DNA of 64,000 bases from the NCBI RefSeq assembly GCF_030815415.1, contig NZ_JAUSWW010000001.1:8432001-8496000 (forward strand). The letters run 5' to 3'. The notes beneath the pieces are model-generated. The model had not been told where the DNA came from. It saw only the letters and a program-made list of their open reading frames with translations, and ran no database searches. The position numbers and the translations under genes are program-made. This DNA comes from Streptomyces canus (lineage in GTDB: Bacteria; Actinomycetota; Actinomycetes; Streptomycetales; Streptomycetaceae). Shown in pieces: positions 54,989-63,391 of this stretch (position 1 is the stretch's first letter; each line of letters starts with the position of its first letter).

Positions 54989-55690
54989 GTGCTGCACATC
55001 ATCGACGCCCGAACCGGCGACCCCGTCCCTGCCCGCCGTGGCCCGACCCGCGTCGAGGCACATGTGCCCGGGTACGACGGCACCGCCCTGCGCGTGCTGC
55101 TCGTCGCCGACGTCCTCGCCCGCGCCCTGGAGATCGGGGGCACACCGGTCTGGTCACTGCTCAGCGCCGAACGGGACCGGGCGGAGCTACGGGCGGGCGC
55201 CGCGGCCCTCGGCATCCGGCCTTTCGAGGACGGCCGGGACAGCGGCCCGGGCGCGGGCGGGCCGCAGGTCATCCATGTGGTCGCCGAGGGCGGGTCGACA
55301 CCCGACGGGGTGCGGCTCGCCGTCGCGCCGGTCGCGGGTTCCCCGGAGGACACCGACCCCGGTGTGCTGCGGCTGGCGTTGCTGTCCCACCGCCGTGGCC
55401 TGCCCGTACGGCTCGACGCGGCCGCCGTGTCGGAGGCCCACGACACACTCGTATGCTGGCGCCGAGCCGTCGCCGGATGGGCGCGCAATCCGTCGAAGCC
55501 GGTCCCCGAGGACGTCCGCGGAGAGCTGCGTACCGCCTGGGAGGACGATCTGGATGTCCCCGGGGTGCTGCGCGTCCTGCGTGGGGTCGAGGCCTCCGAC
55601 CTCCCGGAGGGCGCCCGCTTCGAGACGTACGCCTACGCCGACCGGCTCCTCGGTCTGGAACTGACCCGCGACCTGGGGACCCTCGCGTGA
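54989..55690 (+). CDS. cysteinyl-tRNA-synthetase-like protein without catalytic motifs
   Basis: 233 aa. LHIIDARTGDPVPARRGPTRVEAHVPGYDGTALRVLLVADVLARAL resembles the N-terminus of CysS/MshC, but the HIGH motif is absent (ALRVLLVADV). EDVRGELRTAWEDDLDVPGVLRVLRGVEA resembles the CysS DDLNTPxAL helix. No KMSKS and no zinc cysteines are seen. So it is a truncated, degenerate relative or a distinct family. GTG start; ends with GTGA coupling to the SixA gene. Confidence 0.6.
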   Translation: MLHIIDARTGDPVPARRGPTRVEAHVPGYDGTALRVLLVADVLARALEIGGTPVWSLLSAERDRAELRAGAAALGIRPFEDGRDSGPGAGGPQVIHVVAEGGSTPDGVRLAVAPVAGSPEDTDPGVLRLALLSHRRGLPVRLDAAAVSEAHDTLVCWRRAVAGWARNPSKPVPEDVRGELRTAWEDDLDVPGVLRVLRGVEASDLPEGARFETYAYADRLLGLELTRDLGTLA

Positions 55691-56228
55691 TCGCGCGCGC
55701 CGGCGCGGGCCCGCTGCGCCGCCTGGTCGTGCTGCGGCACGCCAAGTCCGCCTGGCCCGAGGGCGTTCCCGACCACCGGCGTCCACTGGCCCCGCGCGGC
55801 CGCCGGGACGCACCGCCGCGGGCCGCGCGCTCGTCGAGGCCGACTTCCTGCCCGACCTCGCGCTGTGTTCCACCGCCGTCCGCGCCCGTCAGACCTGGGA
55901 CCTCGCCTCCGCCCAGTGGGGCACTCCGCCACCCGTCCGGCACGACGAGCGCCTCTACGGTGCCGACGCGGCCGAGCTGCTGGACGTCGTGCACGAGGTG
56001 CCCGCCGAGGTCGAGACGCTGCTGCTGGTCGGCCACAACCCCGGTCTGGAGGAGCTCGTACTCGATCTGGCGGGTGACGGCCTGGACGACACCCTGGAAC
56101 GCGTCCACGTGAAGTTCCCCACCTCCGCCATCGCGGTACTGACCTGGCGCGGCACCGGATGGGAGGCCCTGCTCCCCGGCACGGCACTGCTGACCGCGGT
56201 GACGGTGGCCAGGGGCAAGAAGGAGTGA
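55687..56228 (+). pseudogene. SixA-type histidine phosphatase with a -1 frameshift
   Basis: The first frame gives LRRLVVLRHAKSAWPEGVPDHRRPLAPRGRRDAP (RHAKS, catalytic His). From about 55815 the homologous sequence continues in another frame: GRALVEADFLPDLALCSTAVRARQTW ... LLVGHNPGLEELVLDLAG ... TWRGTGWEALLPGTALL. One base missing in the CACCGCCGCG stretch (55811-55820) explains it. The gene is coupled upstream (GTGA) and downstream (GTGA), so it was intact recently, or the deletion is a sequencing error. Family: phosphohistidine phosphatases. Confidence 0.85.
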
Positions 56229-56659
56229 CCGAGGCCAAGCGGTACGTCTTCCTCGACCCCGACGGCACCGGAACCGATCAGGGCTGGATGTTCGTGGTCG
56301 TCGCGGCGCCGACCGGCGTGGTCTACCGGACCCAGGGCGGAGGTCACGGCTGTGTGCCCTACGAGCAGGAGGGCTATCTGCTCCCTGTGTTCGGGCGGGA
56401 CCTCGACGACGAGCTGAAGCAGATCTTCGCGCGGGAACTGAAGGGATGCGGTTCGCGCGGCCTGGACTGGTCCGAGGAGCTCCTGGTAAGGCTCAGGAAG
56501 GCGGTAGCCGTCCACCTCTACGGCTCCGCCAACCGCGACGACACCTGGCCCAGCCCCCTCGTCCTGGACGAGTCCCGCCTCGCCGAGGCCGACGAGGCCT
56601 GGGTCCCGGTCCTCGCCCCCGACGGCCCCGGCTTCCTGGCCTGGGAGAACTCCGACTAG
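56225..56659 (+). CDS. conserved hypothetical protein (possibly DUF6210)
   Basis: 144 aa. RYVFLDPDGTGTDQGWMFVVVAAPTGVVYRTQGGGHGCVPYEQEGYLLPV and WPSPLVLDESRLAEADEAWVPVLAPDGPGFLAW. The composition and spacing match what I recall of DUF6210. It overlaps the SixA stop by 4 nt, implying co-translation; no function known. Confidence 0.65.
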   Translation: MTEAKRYVFLDPDGTGTDQGWMFVVVAAPTGVVYRTQGGGHGCVPYEQEGYLLPVFGRDLDDELKQIFARELKGCGSRGLDWSEELLVRLRKAVAVHLYGSANRDDTWPSPLVLDESRLAEADEAWVPVLAPDGPGFLAWENSD

Positions 56660-56711
56660 CCGACGCGCACCCCCGGCCGTCGCCCCGGGACGGTCCGCAT
56701 AAGGTGGCCGG

Positions 56712-57338
56712 ATGCCGGACGAGTACCGCACAGTCGCCCACGCGGGCGTGCACGAGACCGAGGTCAACCGCTCGCGCTTCCTGTGCGCCCTCGCCCCCGC
56801 GGCCACGGAGCGGGAGGCGCAGGACTTCATCGCCTCCGTCCGCAAGGAGCACACCGACGCCACCCACAACTGCTTCGCCTACGTCATCGGCGCCGACGCA
56901 GCGATCCAGAAGGCGAGCGACGACGGCGAACCAGGCGGCACCGCGGGCGTCCCCATGCTCCAGATGCTGCTGCGCCGCGACATGCGGTACGCCGTCGCCG
57001 TCGTCACCCGCTACTACGGCGGCGTCAAGCTCGGCGCGGGCGGTCTCATCCGCGCGTACGGCGGAGCGGTCGGCGAGGCCCTGGACGTCCTCGGCACGAT
57101 CACCCGCCGCCGCTTCCGACTCGCCACGGTCACCGTCGACCACCAGCGCGCCGGCAAGCTCCAGAACGACCTCCGCTCGACCGGCCGCGAGGTACGCGAC
57201 GTGCGCTACGCCGAGGCCGTCACGATCGAGATCGGCCTGCCGGACGCGGACGTACCGGCCTTCGAGGCCTGGCTCGCCGACGTCACCGCCGGGACGGCCG
57301 GGTTCGAACTGGGTGGAGAGGCCTATGGCGATGCCTGA
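56712..57338 (+). CDS. YigZ/IMPACT-family protein
   Basis: 208 aa. RSRFLCALAPAATEREAQDFIASVRKEHTDATHNCFAYVIG, DDGEPGGTAGVPMLQML and YYGGVKLGAGGLIRAYGGAV are the UPF0029 N-terminal fold; residues after about 135 form the DUF1949 domain. Related to the mammalian IMPACT translation regulator, but the bacterial role is uncertain. ATG follows GGTGGCCGG. Confidence 0.92.
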   Translation: MPDEYRTVAHAGVHETEVNRSRFLCALAPAATEREAQDFIASVRKEHTDATHNCFAYVIGADAAIQKASDDGEPGGTAGVPMLQMLLRRDMRYAVAVVTRYYGGVKLGAGGLIRAYGGAVGEALDVLGTITRRRFRLATVTVDHQRAGKLQNDLRSTGREVRDVRYAEAVTIEIGLPDADVPAFEAWLADVTAGTAGFELGGEAYGDA

Positions 57339-57389
57339 AAGGCCGGTAACCACCCGTGATGTCAGACCCGGCCGTTAGTCTCGGGGATC

Positions 57390-58562
57390 ATGCGACTGCT
57401 GCACACTTCCGACTGGCATCTCGGCCGGGCGTTCCACCGCGTCAACATGCTCGGGGCGCAGGCCGAGTTCATCGGCCATCTCGTCACCACCGTGCGCGAG
57501 CGCGGCGTGGACGCCGTGGTCGTGTCGGGAGACGTGTACGACCGGGCGGTGCCGCCACTCGCCGCGGTCGAGCTGTTCGACGACGCCCTGCACCGGCTGG
57601 CCGACCTCGGTGTGCCCACGGTGATGATCTCCGGGAACCACGACTCCGCCCGTCGACTGGGCGTGGGCGCAGGCCTCATCGACCGCGCGGGCATCCATCT
57701 GCGGACCGAGCCCGCGGCATGCGGGACACCGGTGGTGCTCGCGGACGCCCATGGGGACGTGGCCTTCTACGGGCTGCCGTATCTGGAACCCGCCCTGGTG
57801 AAGGACGAGTTCGGTGTGGACAAGGCCGGTCACGAGGCCGTGCTCGCCGCCGCCATGGACCGCGTCCGCGCCGACCTCGCCGCACGCGCGCAGGGACAGA
57901 GCAAGACGCGGTCCGTCGTCCTCGCCCACGCCTTCGTCACCGGCGGTGAGGCCAGCGACAGCGAGCGGGACATCACGGTCGGCGGAGTGGCCGCCGTGCC
58001 GGCCGGCGTCTTCGACGGCGTCGACTACGCGGCGCTGGGACATCTGCACGGCTGCCAGACCATCACCGAGCGCGTGCGCTACTCCGGCTCCCCGCTGCCG
58101 TACTCCTTCTCGGAGGCCGGCCACCGCAAGAGCATGTGGCTGGTCGACCTGGACGCCGAGGGCGCGGTGAGCGCCGAGCGCATCGACTGCCCGGTGCCCC
58201 GCGCGCTGGCCCGCATCCGCGGAACGCTGGAGGATCTGCTCGCCGACCCGGAGCTCACACGCCACGAGGAGGCGTGGGTCGAGGCGACCCTCACCGACGC
58301 GGTCCGCCCCGCCGACCCGATGGCCCGTCTCACCGAGCGCTTCCCGCACACCCTCAGCCTCGCCTTCGATCCCGAGCGGGCCCCGGACGACCCCGACGTG
58401 TCCTACGCCCAGCGGCTCGCGGACCGCAGCGACCAGGAGATCGCCGAGGACTTCGTTGCCCATGTGCGCGGTGCGGGGCCCGACGAACACGAACAGGGTG
58501 TGCTGCGGGACGCGTTCGACGCGGTCCGGGCGGACGAGACGGTACGGGAGGTGGCGCGGTGA
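57390..58562 (+). CDS. sbcD: exonuclease SbcCD subunit D (nuclease)
   Basis: 390 aa Mre11-type metallo-phosphoesterase. HTSDWHLGRAF (motif 1), VVVSGDVYDRA (motif 2), ISGNHDSA (motif 3), LAHAFVTGG and LGHLHGCQ (metal ligands). With SbcC it processes DNA hairpins and ends. Stop lies 34 bases before sbcC; the two are an operon. Confidence 0.95.
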   Translation: MRLLHTSDWHLGRAFHRVNMLGAQAEFIGHLVTTVRERGVDAVVVSGDVYDRAVPPLAAVELFDDALHRLADLGVPTVMISGNHDSARRLGVGAGLIDRAGIHLRTEPAACGTPVVLADAHGDVAFYGLPYLEPALVKDEFGVDKAGHEAVLAAAMDRVRADLAARAQGQSKTRSVVLAHAFVTGGEASDSERDITVGGVAAVPAGVFDGVDYAALGHLHGCQTITERVRYSGSPLPYSFSEAGHRKSMWLVDLDAEGAVSAERIDCPVPRALARIRGTLEDLLADPELTRHEEAWVEATLTDAVRPADPMARLTERFPHTLSLAFDPERAPDDPDVSYAQRLADRSDQEIAEDFVAHVRGAGPDEHEQGVLRDAFDAVRADETVREVAR

Positions 58563-58596
58563 CGCCCCGCGCGACGCAGACAGGGGAGGGCGCCCG

Positions 58597-61590
58597 GTGA
58601 GGCTGCACCGTCTGGACATCACCGCGTTCGGGCCCTTCGGCGGCTCCCAGAGCGTGGACTTCGACGCACTGTCGACGGCCGGTCTCTTCCTGCTGCACGG
58701 ACCGACCGGCGCGGGCAAGACCTCCGTCCTCGACGCCGTCTGCTACGCGCTCTACGGCTCCGTCCCGGGCGCCCGCCAGTCCGGCCAGGGCATGACCCTG
58801 CGCAGCGACCACGCCGCTGCCGCCACCCGCACCGAGGTCCGCCTCGAACTGACCGTCGCCGGACGCAGGTTGGAGATCACCCGGCAGCCGCCGTGGGAGC
58901 GTCCCAAGAAGCGCGGTTCGGGCAGCACCCTGGACAAGGCCCAGAGCTGGCTGCGCGAGTACGACGCCCAGGCCCGTACCTGGAAGGACCTCAGCCGCTC
59001 CCACCAGGAGATCGGCGAGGAGATCACCCAGCTGCTCGGCATGAGCCGCGAGCAGTTCTGCCAGGTCGTGCTGTTGCCCCAGGGCGACTTCGCCCGCTTC
59101 CTGCGCGCCGACGCCGAGGCGCGCGGCCGGCTGTTGGGCCGGCTCTTCGACACCCACCGCTTCGCCGAGGTCGAGAAGCGCCTCGCCGAACGCCGCCGTG
59201 CCACCGAGACCCAGGTACGCGACGGCGACACCGAACTCCTCGCCGACGCCCACCGTATGCAGCAGGCGGCCGGTGACGCCATGCGGCTCCCCGACGCCGC
59301 ACCGGGCGAACCGGGCCTCGCCGACGCCGTTATGAGCGCCGCCGCGATCGCCCGCAGCACCGCCCGTGAACAGCTGACCATCGCCCACAGCCGTCTCACG
59401 GCCGCCGAGTCGGCCCAGGCCGCCGCCGAACGCACACTGGCCGACGTACGCGAACTGGCGCGGCTGCAACAGCGGTTCGCACAGGCGCGGGACCGGGCCG
59501 CCCTGATGGCGGAGCGCTCCGACGGCTACCGGCAGGCACAGGCCCGCATGGAGCGGGCCCGCAAGGCGGAGGCCGTGGCGCCCGCGCTGGAGCTGCGGGA
59601 GGCCGCAGACGCCGAGCACGGCAGAGCGGACGTCGCACAGGCACGTGCGCGTGCCCTGCTGCCGGAGACCTTCGCGGGCGCCGGTGCGGCCGGGCTCGCG
59701 GCCGCCGCCCGCCGGGCGGCGGAGGAGCTGGGCGGGCTGGAGTCGGCGCGGCGCGGCGAGCAGCGGCTGGCGGAACTCGTCGCCGAGCGGGCGGGGCTGG
59801 ACCGTCAGGAGCGTGCGGACGAGGACGTTCTCCAGGAGGCGGAGGCGTGGCTCGTCGGGTGGGAGACGATCCGCGCCGGGCTCCAGTCCCGGATCGACTC
59901 CGCGCAGGAGGCCGCGACGCGGGCCGAGCAGCTCGGAGTGCAGCGCGAGCCCGCGCAGAAGCGGCTCAACGCCGCACGGATGCGGGATCAGTTGGCCGGC
60001 GACACGGACACCATCGCCGATCGCCTCCGCGTCGCCCAGGAGGAGGCGCTCGCGGCCAAGGCGCACTGGCTCGACGTCAAGGAACAGCGCCTGAACGGCA
60101 TCGCCGCCGAGCTCGCCGCGCAGCTCGCGGACGGTGAGCCCTGTGCCGTCTGCGGTTCGGCCGACCACCCGGCCCCGGCCCGCAAGGACGCCGGGCACGT
60201 CGACCGGGAGGCCGAGGAGCGCGCGCTGGCCGCCTACCAGCAGGCGGACGAACGGCTCGTCGAGCAGGAACGGCGCCTGGGCACCGTACGCGAGGCGCTG
60301 GCCGCCGCCACGGCGGAGGCAGGGGACACCCCCACCGGGCAACTCGCCTCAACGTTCGAGGAGTTGGAGCGGCTGTACGCCCAGGCTCACCGGGACGCCT
60401 CGGACCTGCACCCCGCGCGCGAGGAGCTCCGCCGTGCCGAGGCCGAGCACGAGCAGCGGACCACCGCACGGCAGCAGGCCGAGGTCCGGGCGGCCTCGCG
60501 GGTGGGGCACCGGGAGCGGTTGGACCAGGAACGGGCCCTGCTGGAGGCGGAGTTGACCCAGGCGCGCGGCCCCGCCGACAGTGTGACCGCGCGGGCCGCG
60601 CAGCTGGAGCGGCAGACCGCCCTGCTCACCGACGCCGCCGACGCCGCCCGCGCCGCCGAGGACACCGCCCAGCGACTCAAGGACGCCGACGCCCGGCTCG
60701 CCGACGCCGCCTTCCGGGCCGGCTTCGACACACCGCAAGCGGCGGCGGAAGCCCTTCTCGACGACGCCGCCCACCGCGAACTTCAACGGCGGCTCGACGC
60801 CTGGCAGTCCGAGGAGGCCGCCGTGCGGGCCGTCCTCGCCGAACCCGAGACCGCGGATGCCGCCCGGCAGCCGTCTGCCGACCTCGCGTCGGCAGAGCGG
60901 GGAGCCGCTTCTGCGGCCCAGCGGGTGCGCGACGCCGCCTCCGCGCGCGACGCCGCGGCCCGGCGCTGCGCCGACCTGGACCGGCTCTCCACGCGCGCGG
61001 CCGGCTCAGTCCGCCGACTCGCCCCGCTGCGCGAGGAGTACGACCGCGTCGCCCGCCTCGCCTCCCTCGCGGCGGGGACCTCGGCGGACAACGAGCGCAA
61101 GATGCGGCTGGAGTCGTACGTCCTGGCGGCCCGCCTGGAGCAGGTCGCCGCCGCCGCGAGCGTGCGGCTGCTGCGGATGTCCTCCGGTCGCTACACCCTC
61201 GTCCACTCCGACGACCGGGCGGGGCGCGGCCGCAGCGGGCTCGGGCTGCATGTCGTCGACGCCTGGACCGGCCGTGAGCGGGACACCGCCACGCTCTCCG
61301 GCGGCGAGACGTTCTTCGCCTCGCTCGCCCTCGCCCTCGGGCTCGCGGACGTCGTCACCGACGAGGCCGGCGGGGTCCGCCTGGACACCCTCTTCATCGA
61401 CGAGGGGTTCGGCAGCCTCGACGACCAGACCCTCGACGAGGTCCTCGACGTCCTCGACTCCCTGCGTGAACGCGACCGCAGCGTCGGCATCGTGAGCCAT
61501 GTCGCGGATCTGCGGCGCCGTATCCACGCACAGCTGGAGGTCGTGAAGGGGCGGGCCGGGTCGGCGCTGCGCCAGCGCGGCACGGAGTGA
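58597..61590 (+). CDS. sbcC: exonuclease SbcCD subunit C (SMC-like ATPase)
   Basis: 997 aa. The Walker A GPTGAGKTS is at about residue 35; long coiled coils flank a zinc hook Cys516-x-x-Cys519 (PCAVCGSADHP); the ABC signature LSGGET near 900 and Walker B TLFIDEGFGSLD complete the head. Works with SbcD on hairpins and double-strand ends. GTG 58597 has GGGGAGGG upstream. The protein is Ala/Arg/Glu-rich, typical of actinomycete SbcC. Confidence 0.95.
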   Translation: MRLHRLDITAFGPFGGSQSVDFDALSTAGLFLLHGPTGAGKTSVLDAVCYALYGSVPGARQSGQGMTLRSDHAAAATRTEVRLELTVAGRRLEITRQPPWERPKKRGSGSTLDKAQSWLREYDAQARTWKDLSRSHQEIGEEITQLLGMSREQFCQVVLLPQGDFARFLRADAEARGRLLGRLFDTHRFAEVEKRLAERRRATETQVRDGDTELLADAHRMQQAAGDAMRLPDAAPGEPGLADAVMSAAAIARSTAREQLTIAHSRLTAAESAQAAAERTLADVRELARLQQRFAQARDRAALMAERSDGYRQAQARMERARKAEAVAPALELREAADAEHGRADVAQARARALLPETFAGAGAAGLAAAARRAAEELGGLESARRGEQRLAELVAERAGLDRQERADEDVLQEAEAWLVGWETIRAGLQSRIDSAQEAATRAEQLGVQREPAQKRLNAARMRDQLAGDTDTIADRLRVAQEEALAAKAHWLDVKEQRLNGIAAELAAQLADGEPCAVCGSADHPAPARKDAGHVDREAEERALAAYQQADERLVEQERRLGTVREALAAATAEAGDTPTGQLASTFEELERLYAQAHRDASDLHPAREELRRAEAEHEQRTTARQQAEVRAASRVGHRERLDQERALLEAELTQARGPADSVTARAAQLERQTALLTDAADAARAAEDTAQRLKDADARLADAAFRAGFDTPQAAAEALLDDAAHRELQRRLDAWQSEEAAVRAVLAEPETADAARQPSADLASAERGAASAAQRVRDAASARDAAARRCADLDRLSTRAAGSVRRLAPLREEYDRVARLASLAAGTSADNERKMRLESYVLAARLEQVAAAASVRLLRMSSGRYTLVHSDDRAGRGRSGLGLHVVDAWTGRERDTATLSGGETFFASLALALGLADVVTDEAGGVRLDTLFIDEGFGSLDDQTLDEVLDVLDSLRERDRSVGIVSHVADLRRRIHAQLEVVKGRAGSALRQRGTE

Positions 61591-61591
61591 G

Positions 61592-62038
61592 TCAGCGGCC
61601 CAGCGGGCGGCGGGGGAGCGGCGAGGAGTAGACGACGCTCGTGGTCACCGAGCCCAGCGAGCCGATCTTGCCCGACACTTCCTCCAGGTGCCGCATCGAC
61701 CGGGCGGCGACCTTGATGACGAAGCAGTCGTCACCCGTGACGTGGTGCGCCTCCAGGATCTCCGGCGTCACCTCGACGAGGTCGTGGAACGGCTTGTAGT
61801 TGCCGTTCGGGTACCGCAGCCGCACGAACGCCAGGATGGGCAGCCCCAGCAGGTCCGGGTCGACCACCGCGGAGTACCCCTGGATCACCCCCGCCTCCTC
61901 CAGCCGGCGCACCCGCTCGGTCACCGCGCTCGGGGACATGGAGACGGCACGGGCGAGCTCGGCGAAGCTGGCCCGGCCCTCCCGCTGGAGGACATCGAGA
62001 ATGCGCCAGTCGGTGGCGTCCGGGGAAAACGCGGTCAT
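61592..62038 (-). CDS. Lrp/AsnC-family transcriptional regulator
   Basis: 148 aa. HTH at about residues 7-50 (TDWRILDVLQREGRASFAELARAVSMSPSAVTERVRRLEEAGVI), then the RAM ligand domain (FVRLRYPNGNYKPFHDLVE, HHVTGDDCFVIKVAARSMRHLEEVSGKIGSLG). Divergent from a rhodanese across a repeat-rich promoter and so likely its regulator; ligand probably an amino acid. The 3' end is 2 bases from sbcC stop. Confidence 0.93.
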   Translation of the reverse strand: MTAFSPDATDWRILDVLQREGRASFAELARAVSMSPSAVTERVRRLEEAGVIQGYSAVVDPDLLGLPILAFVRLRYPNGNYKPFHDLVEVTPEILEAHHVTGDDCFVIKVAARSMRHLEEVSGKIGSLGSVTTSVVYSSPLPRRPLGR

Positions 62039-62096
62039 GCCCGAGAGATAGCAGGGGAATCACCGGCGGATCAAGCCGGAGGCCGGGGATCGACAC

Positions 62097-62159
62097 TTCT
62101 GAATCGTGATCACCGGCCGTAGATTTCTGGTCGTGGAGAGTCGTGGACATACGCCACGA
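62097..62159 (+). promoter_or_regulatory. rhodanese promoter with Lrp-type repeats
   Basis: TTCTGA (62097-62102), 17 bp, TAGATT (62120-62125). TCGTGG occurs at 62131 and 62141, the latter paired with CCACGA at 62154 (7-bp spacer), i.e. an inverted repeat just after the expected start. Confidence 0.5.
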
Positions 62160-62183
62160 GAACCGTCAGGGAAAGGCCAGAGC

Positions 62184-62666
62184 ATGAGCACCAGCACCGC
62201 CGTCGTCAACCCCGTCCTGCGGGTCGCCCCCGCGGCTCCGGCCGAGGCCGCCGCCTACTTCCGTGCGAGCCTCGTCTTCCACGCCGACGTGTCCGACGTC
62301 GCCGCCGCCCTCGCCGCCGACGGCGACCCCGGTTTCGTCGTCCTCGACTCCCGTTCCACCGAGGCCTGGGACCAGGGCCACATCCCGGGCGCCGTCCACC
62401 TGCCGACCGCGCTCGTCCCGGAGCAGGCCGAGCAGCTCCTCGACAAGAACGTGCCGGTCGTGACGTACTGCTGGGGCCCCGGCTGCAACGGCGCCACCCG
62501 CTCGGCCCTGGCCCTCGCCGAACTCGGCTACCAGGTCAAGGAGATGCTCGGCGGCTTCGAGTACTGGGCGCGTGAGGGTTTCGCGTTCGAGACCTGGGAG
62601 GGCGCGGAGCGCCGGGACACCGACCCGCTGACGGCGCCGGTGGGCGCGGAGAGCTGCGGGTGCTGA
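62184..62666 (+). CDS. rhodanese-like domain protein
   Basis: 160 aa. VVLDSRSTEAWDQGHIPGAVHLP and VVTYCWGPGCNGATRSALALAELGYQVKEMLGGFEYWAREGFAF. The active loop Cys-Trp-Gly-Pro-Gly-Cys-Asn-Gly-Ala-Thr-Arg is longer than classical rhodanese (CxxGxR) and carries an extra Cys; C-terminus ends SCGC. A sulfurtransferase or thiol-sensing role is likely. Lrp-controlled (inferred). ATG after GGCCAGAGC. Confidence 0.9.
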   Translation: MSTSTAVVNPVLRVAPAAPAEAAAYFRASLVFHADVSDVAAALAADGDPGFVVLDSRSTEAWDQGHIPGAVHLPTALVPEQAEQLLDKNVPVVTYCWGPGCNGATRSALALAELGYQVKEMLGGFEYWAREGFAFETWEGAERRDTDPLTAPVGAESCGC

Positions 62667-62831
62667 GCCTGGCGCTCCGCCGCAGGGTCATGCTGGTGCG
62701 CCTGGCGCTACGCCGTCAGTCCGTGCTGCTGAACCGGACGCTCCGCGAACGGGCGCGATAGCTGAATCCGATGTTCCGCTTTTTTGGCATCCACCGACGC
62801 GAGCTGTCATGCACGCGGTAGATTCCGCGTC

Positions 62832-63350
62832 ATGGTGCGATATGCGGAGCCGGGCGCGGCGGAGTGGGTCGAGTCGGGCGGCGGGCCGCTGATAGCGGTG
62901 CCGGAGACGGTGCTTCCGTTCTGGGCGGGCGCCGACGGCGACGAACTGGCCTCGGACTACGACCGGGCCTGCGAGGTGGACGGATACGTCGGACTGCTGC
63001 CCGTCGGGGACAGCGCCGCGCTCGTGCTCGGCGACGAGCCCGCCTCCACCACGTATCTGCCGGACCACGGCATCTTCGTACGGTGGTCCGCGGGGGAGTC
63101 CGAGGAGCGGCTGCTGGCCGAGGTGCCGACGGCGCTCGACACCGCCGTGTGGGGGCCCGAGGTCGCCTGGAACGTGCCGGGACCGGTGCTGCTGTTCGAC
63201 GCCGCGTGGCCCGGGAGCGACTCGCTGCGCACCGATCATGTGTGGATCGCGCTGGACCCCGGCCGTTACGCGGTGCGGGCGGCGCATGTGCGGCCCGGCC
63301 CGGAGACATGGCTGGGACTCGTACAACTGAGGCCGCTGGCGCACGAATAA
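62832..63350 (+). CDS. Imm21-like immunity-domain protein
   Basis: 172 aa. YAEPGAAEWVESGGGPLIAVPETVLPFWAGADGD, DYDRACEVDGYVGLLPVG, ALVLGDEPASTTYLP and FVRWSAGESEERLL match what I recall of the Imm21 family, small soluble proteins thought to protect against polymorphic toxins. No toxin gene is visible upstream; the downstream side is only partly in the window. ATG 62832; the gene is AT-richer just upstream (GCTTTTTTGG). Confidence 0.7.
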   Translation: MVRYAEPGAAEWVESGGGPLIAVPETVLPFWAGADGDELASDYDRACEVDGYVGLLPVGDSAALVLGDEPASTTYLPDHGIFVRWSAGESEERLLAEVPTALDTAVWGPEVAWNVPGPVLLFDAAWPGSDSLRTDHVWIALDPGRYAVRAAHVRPGPETWLGLVQLRPLAHE

Positions 63351-63391
63351 TCATGTGCGCCACAGAAGCGCCCTGACCAACATGGTCGTCC

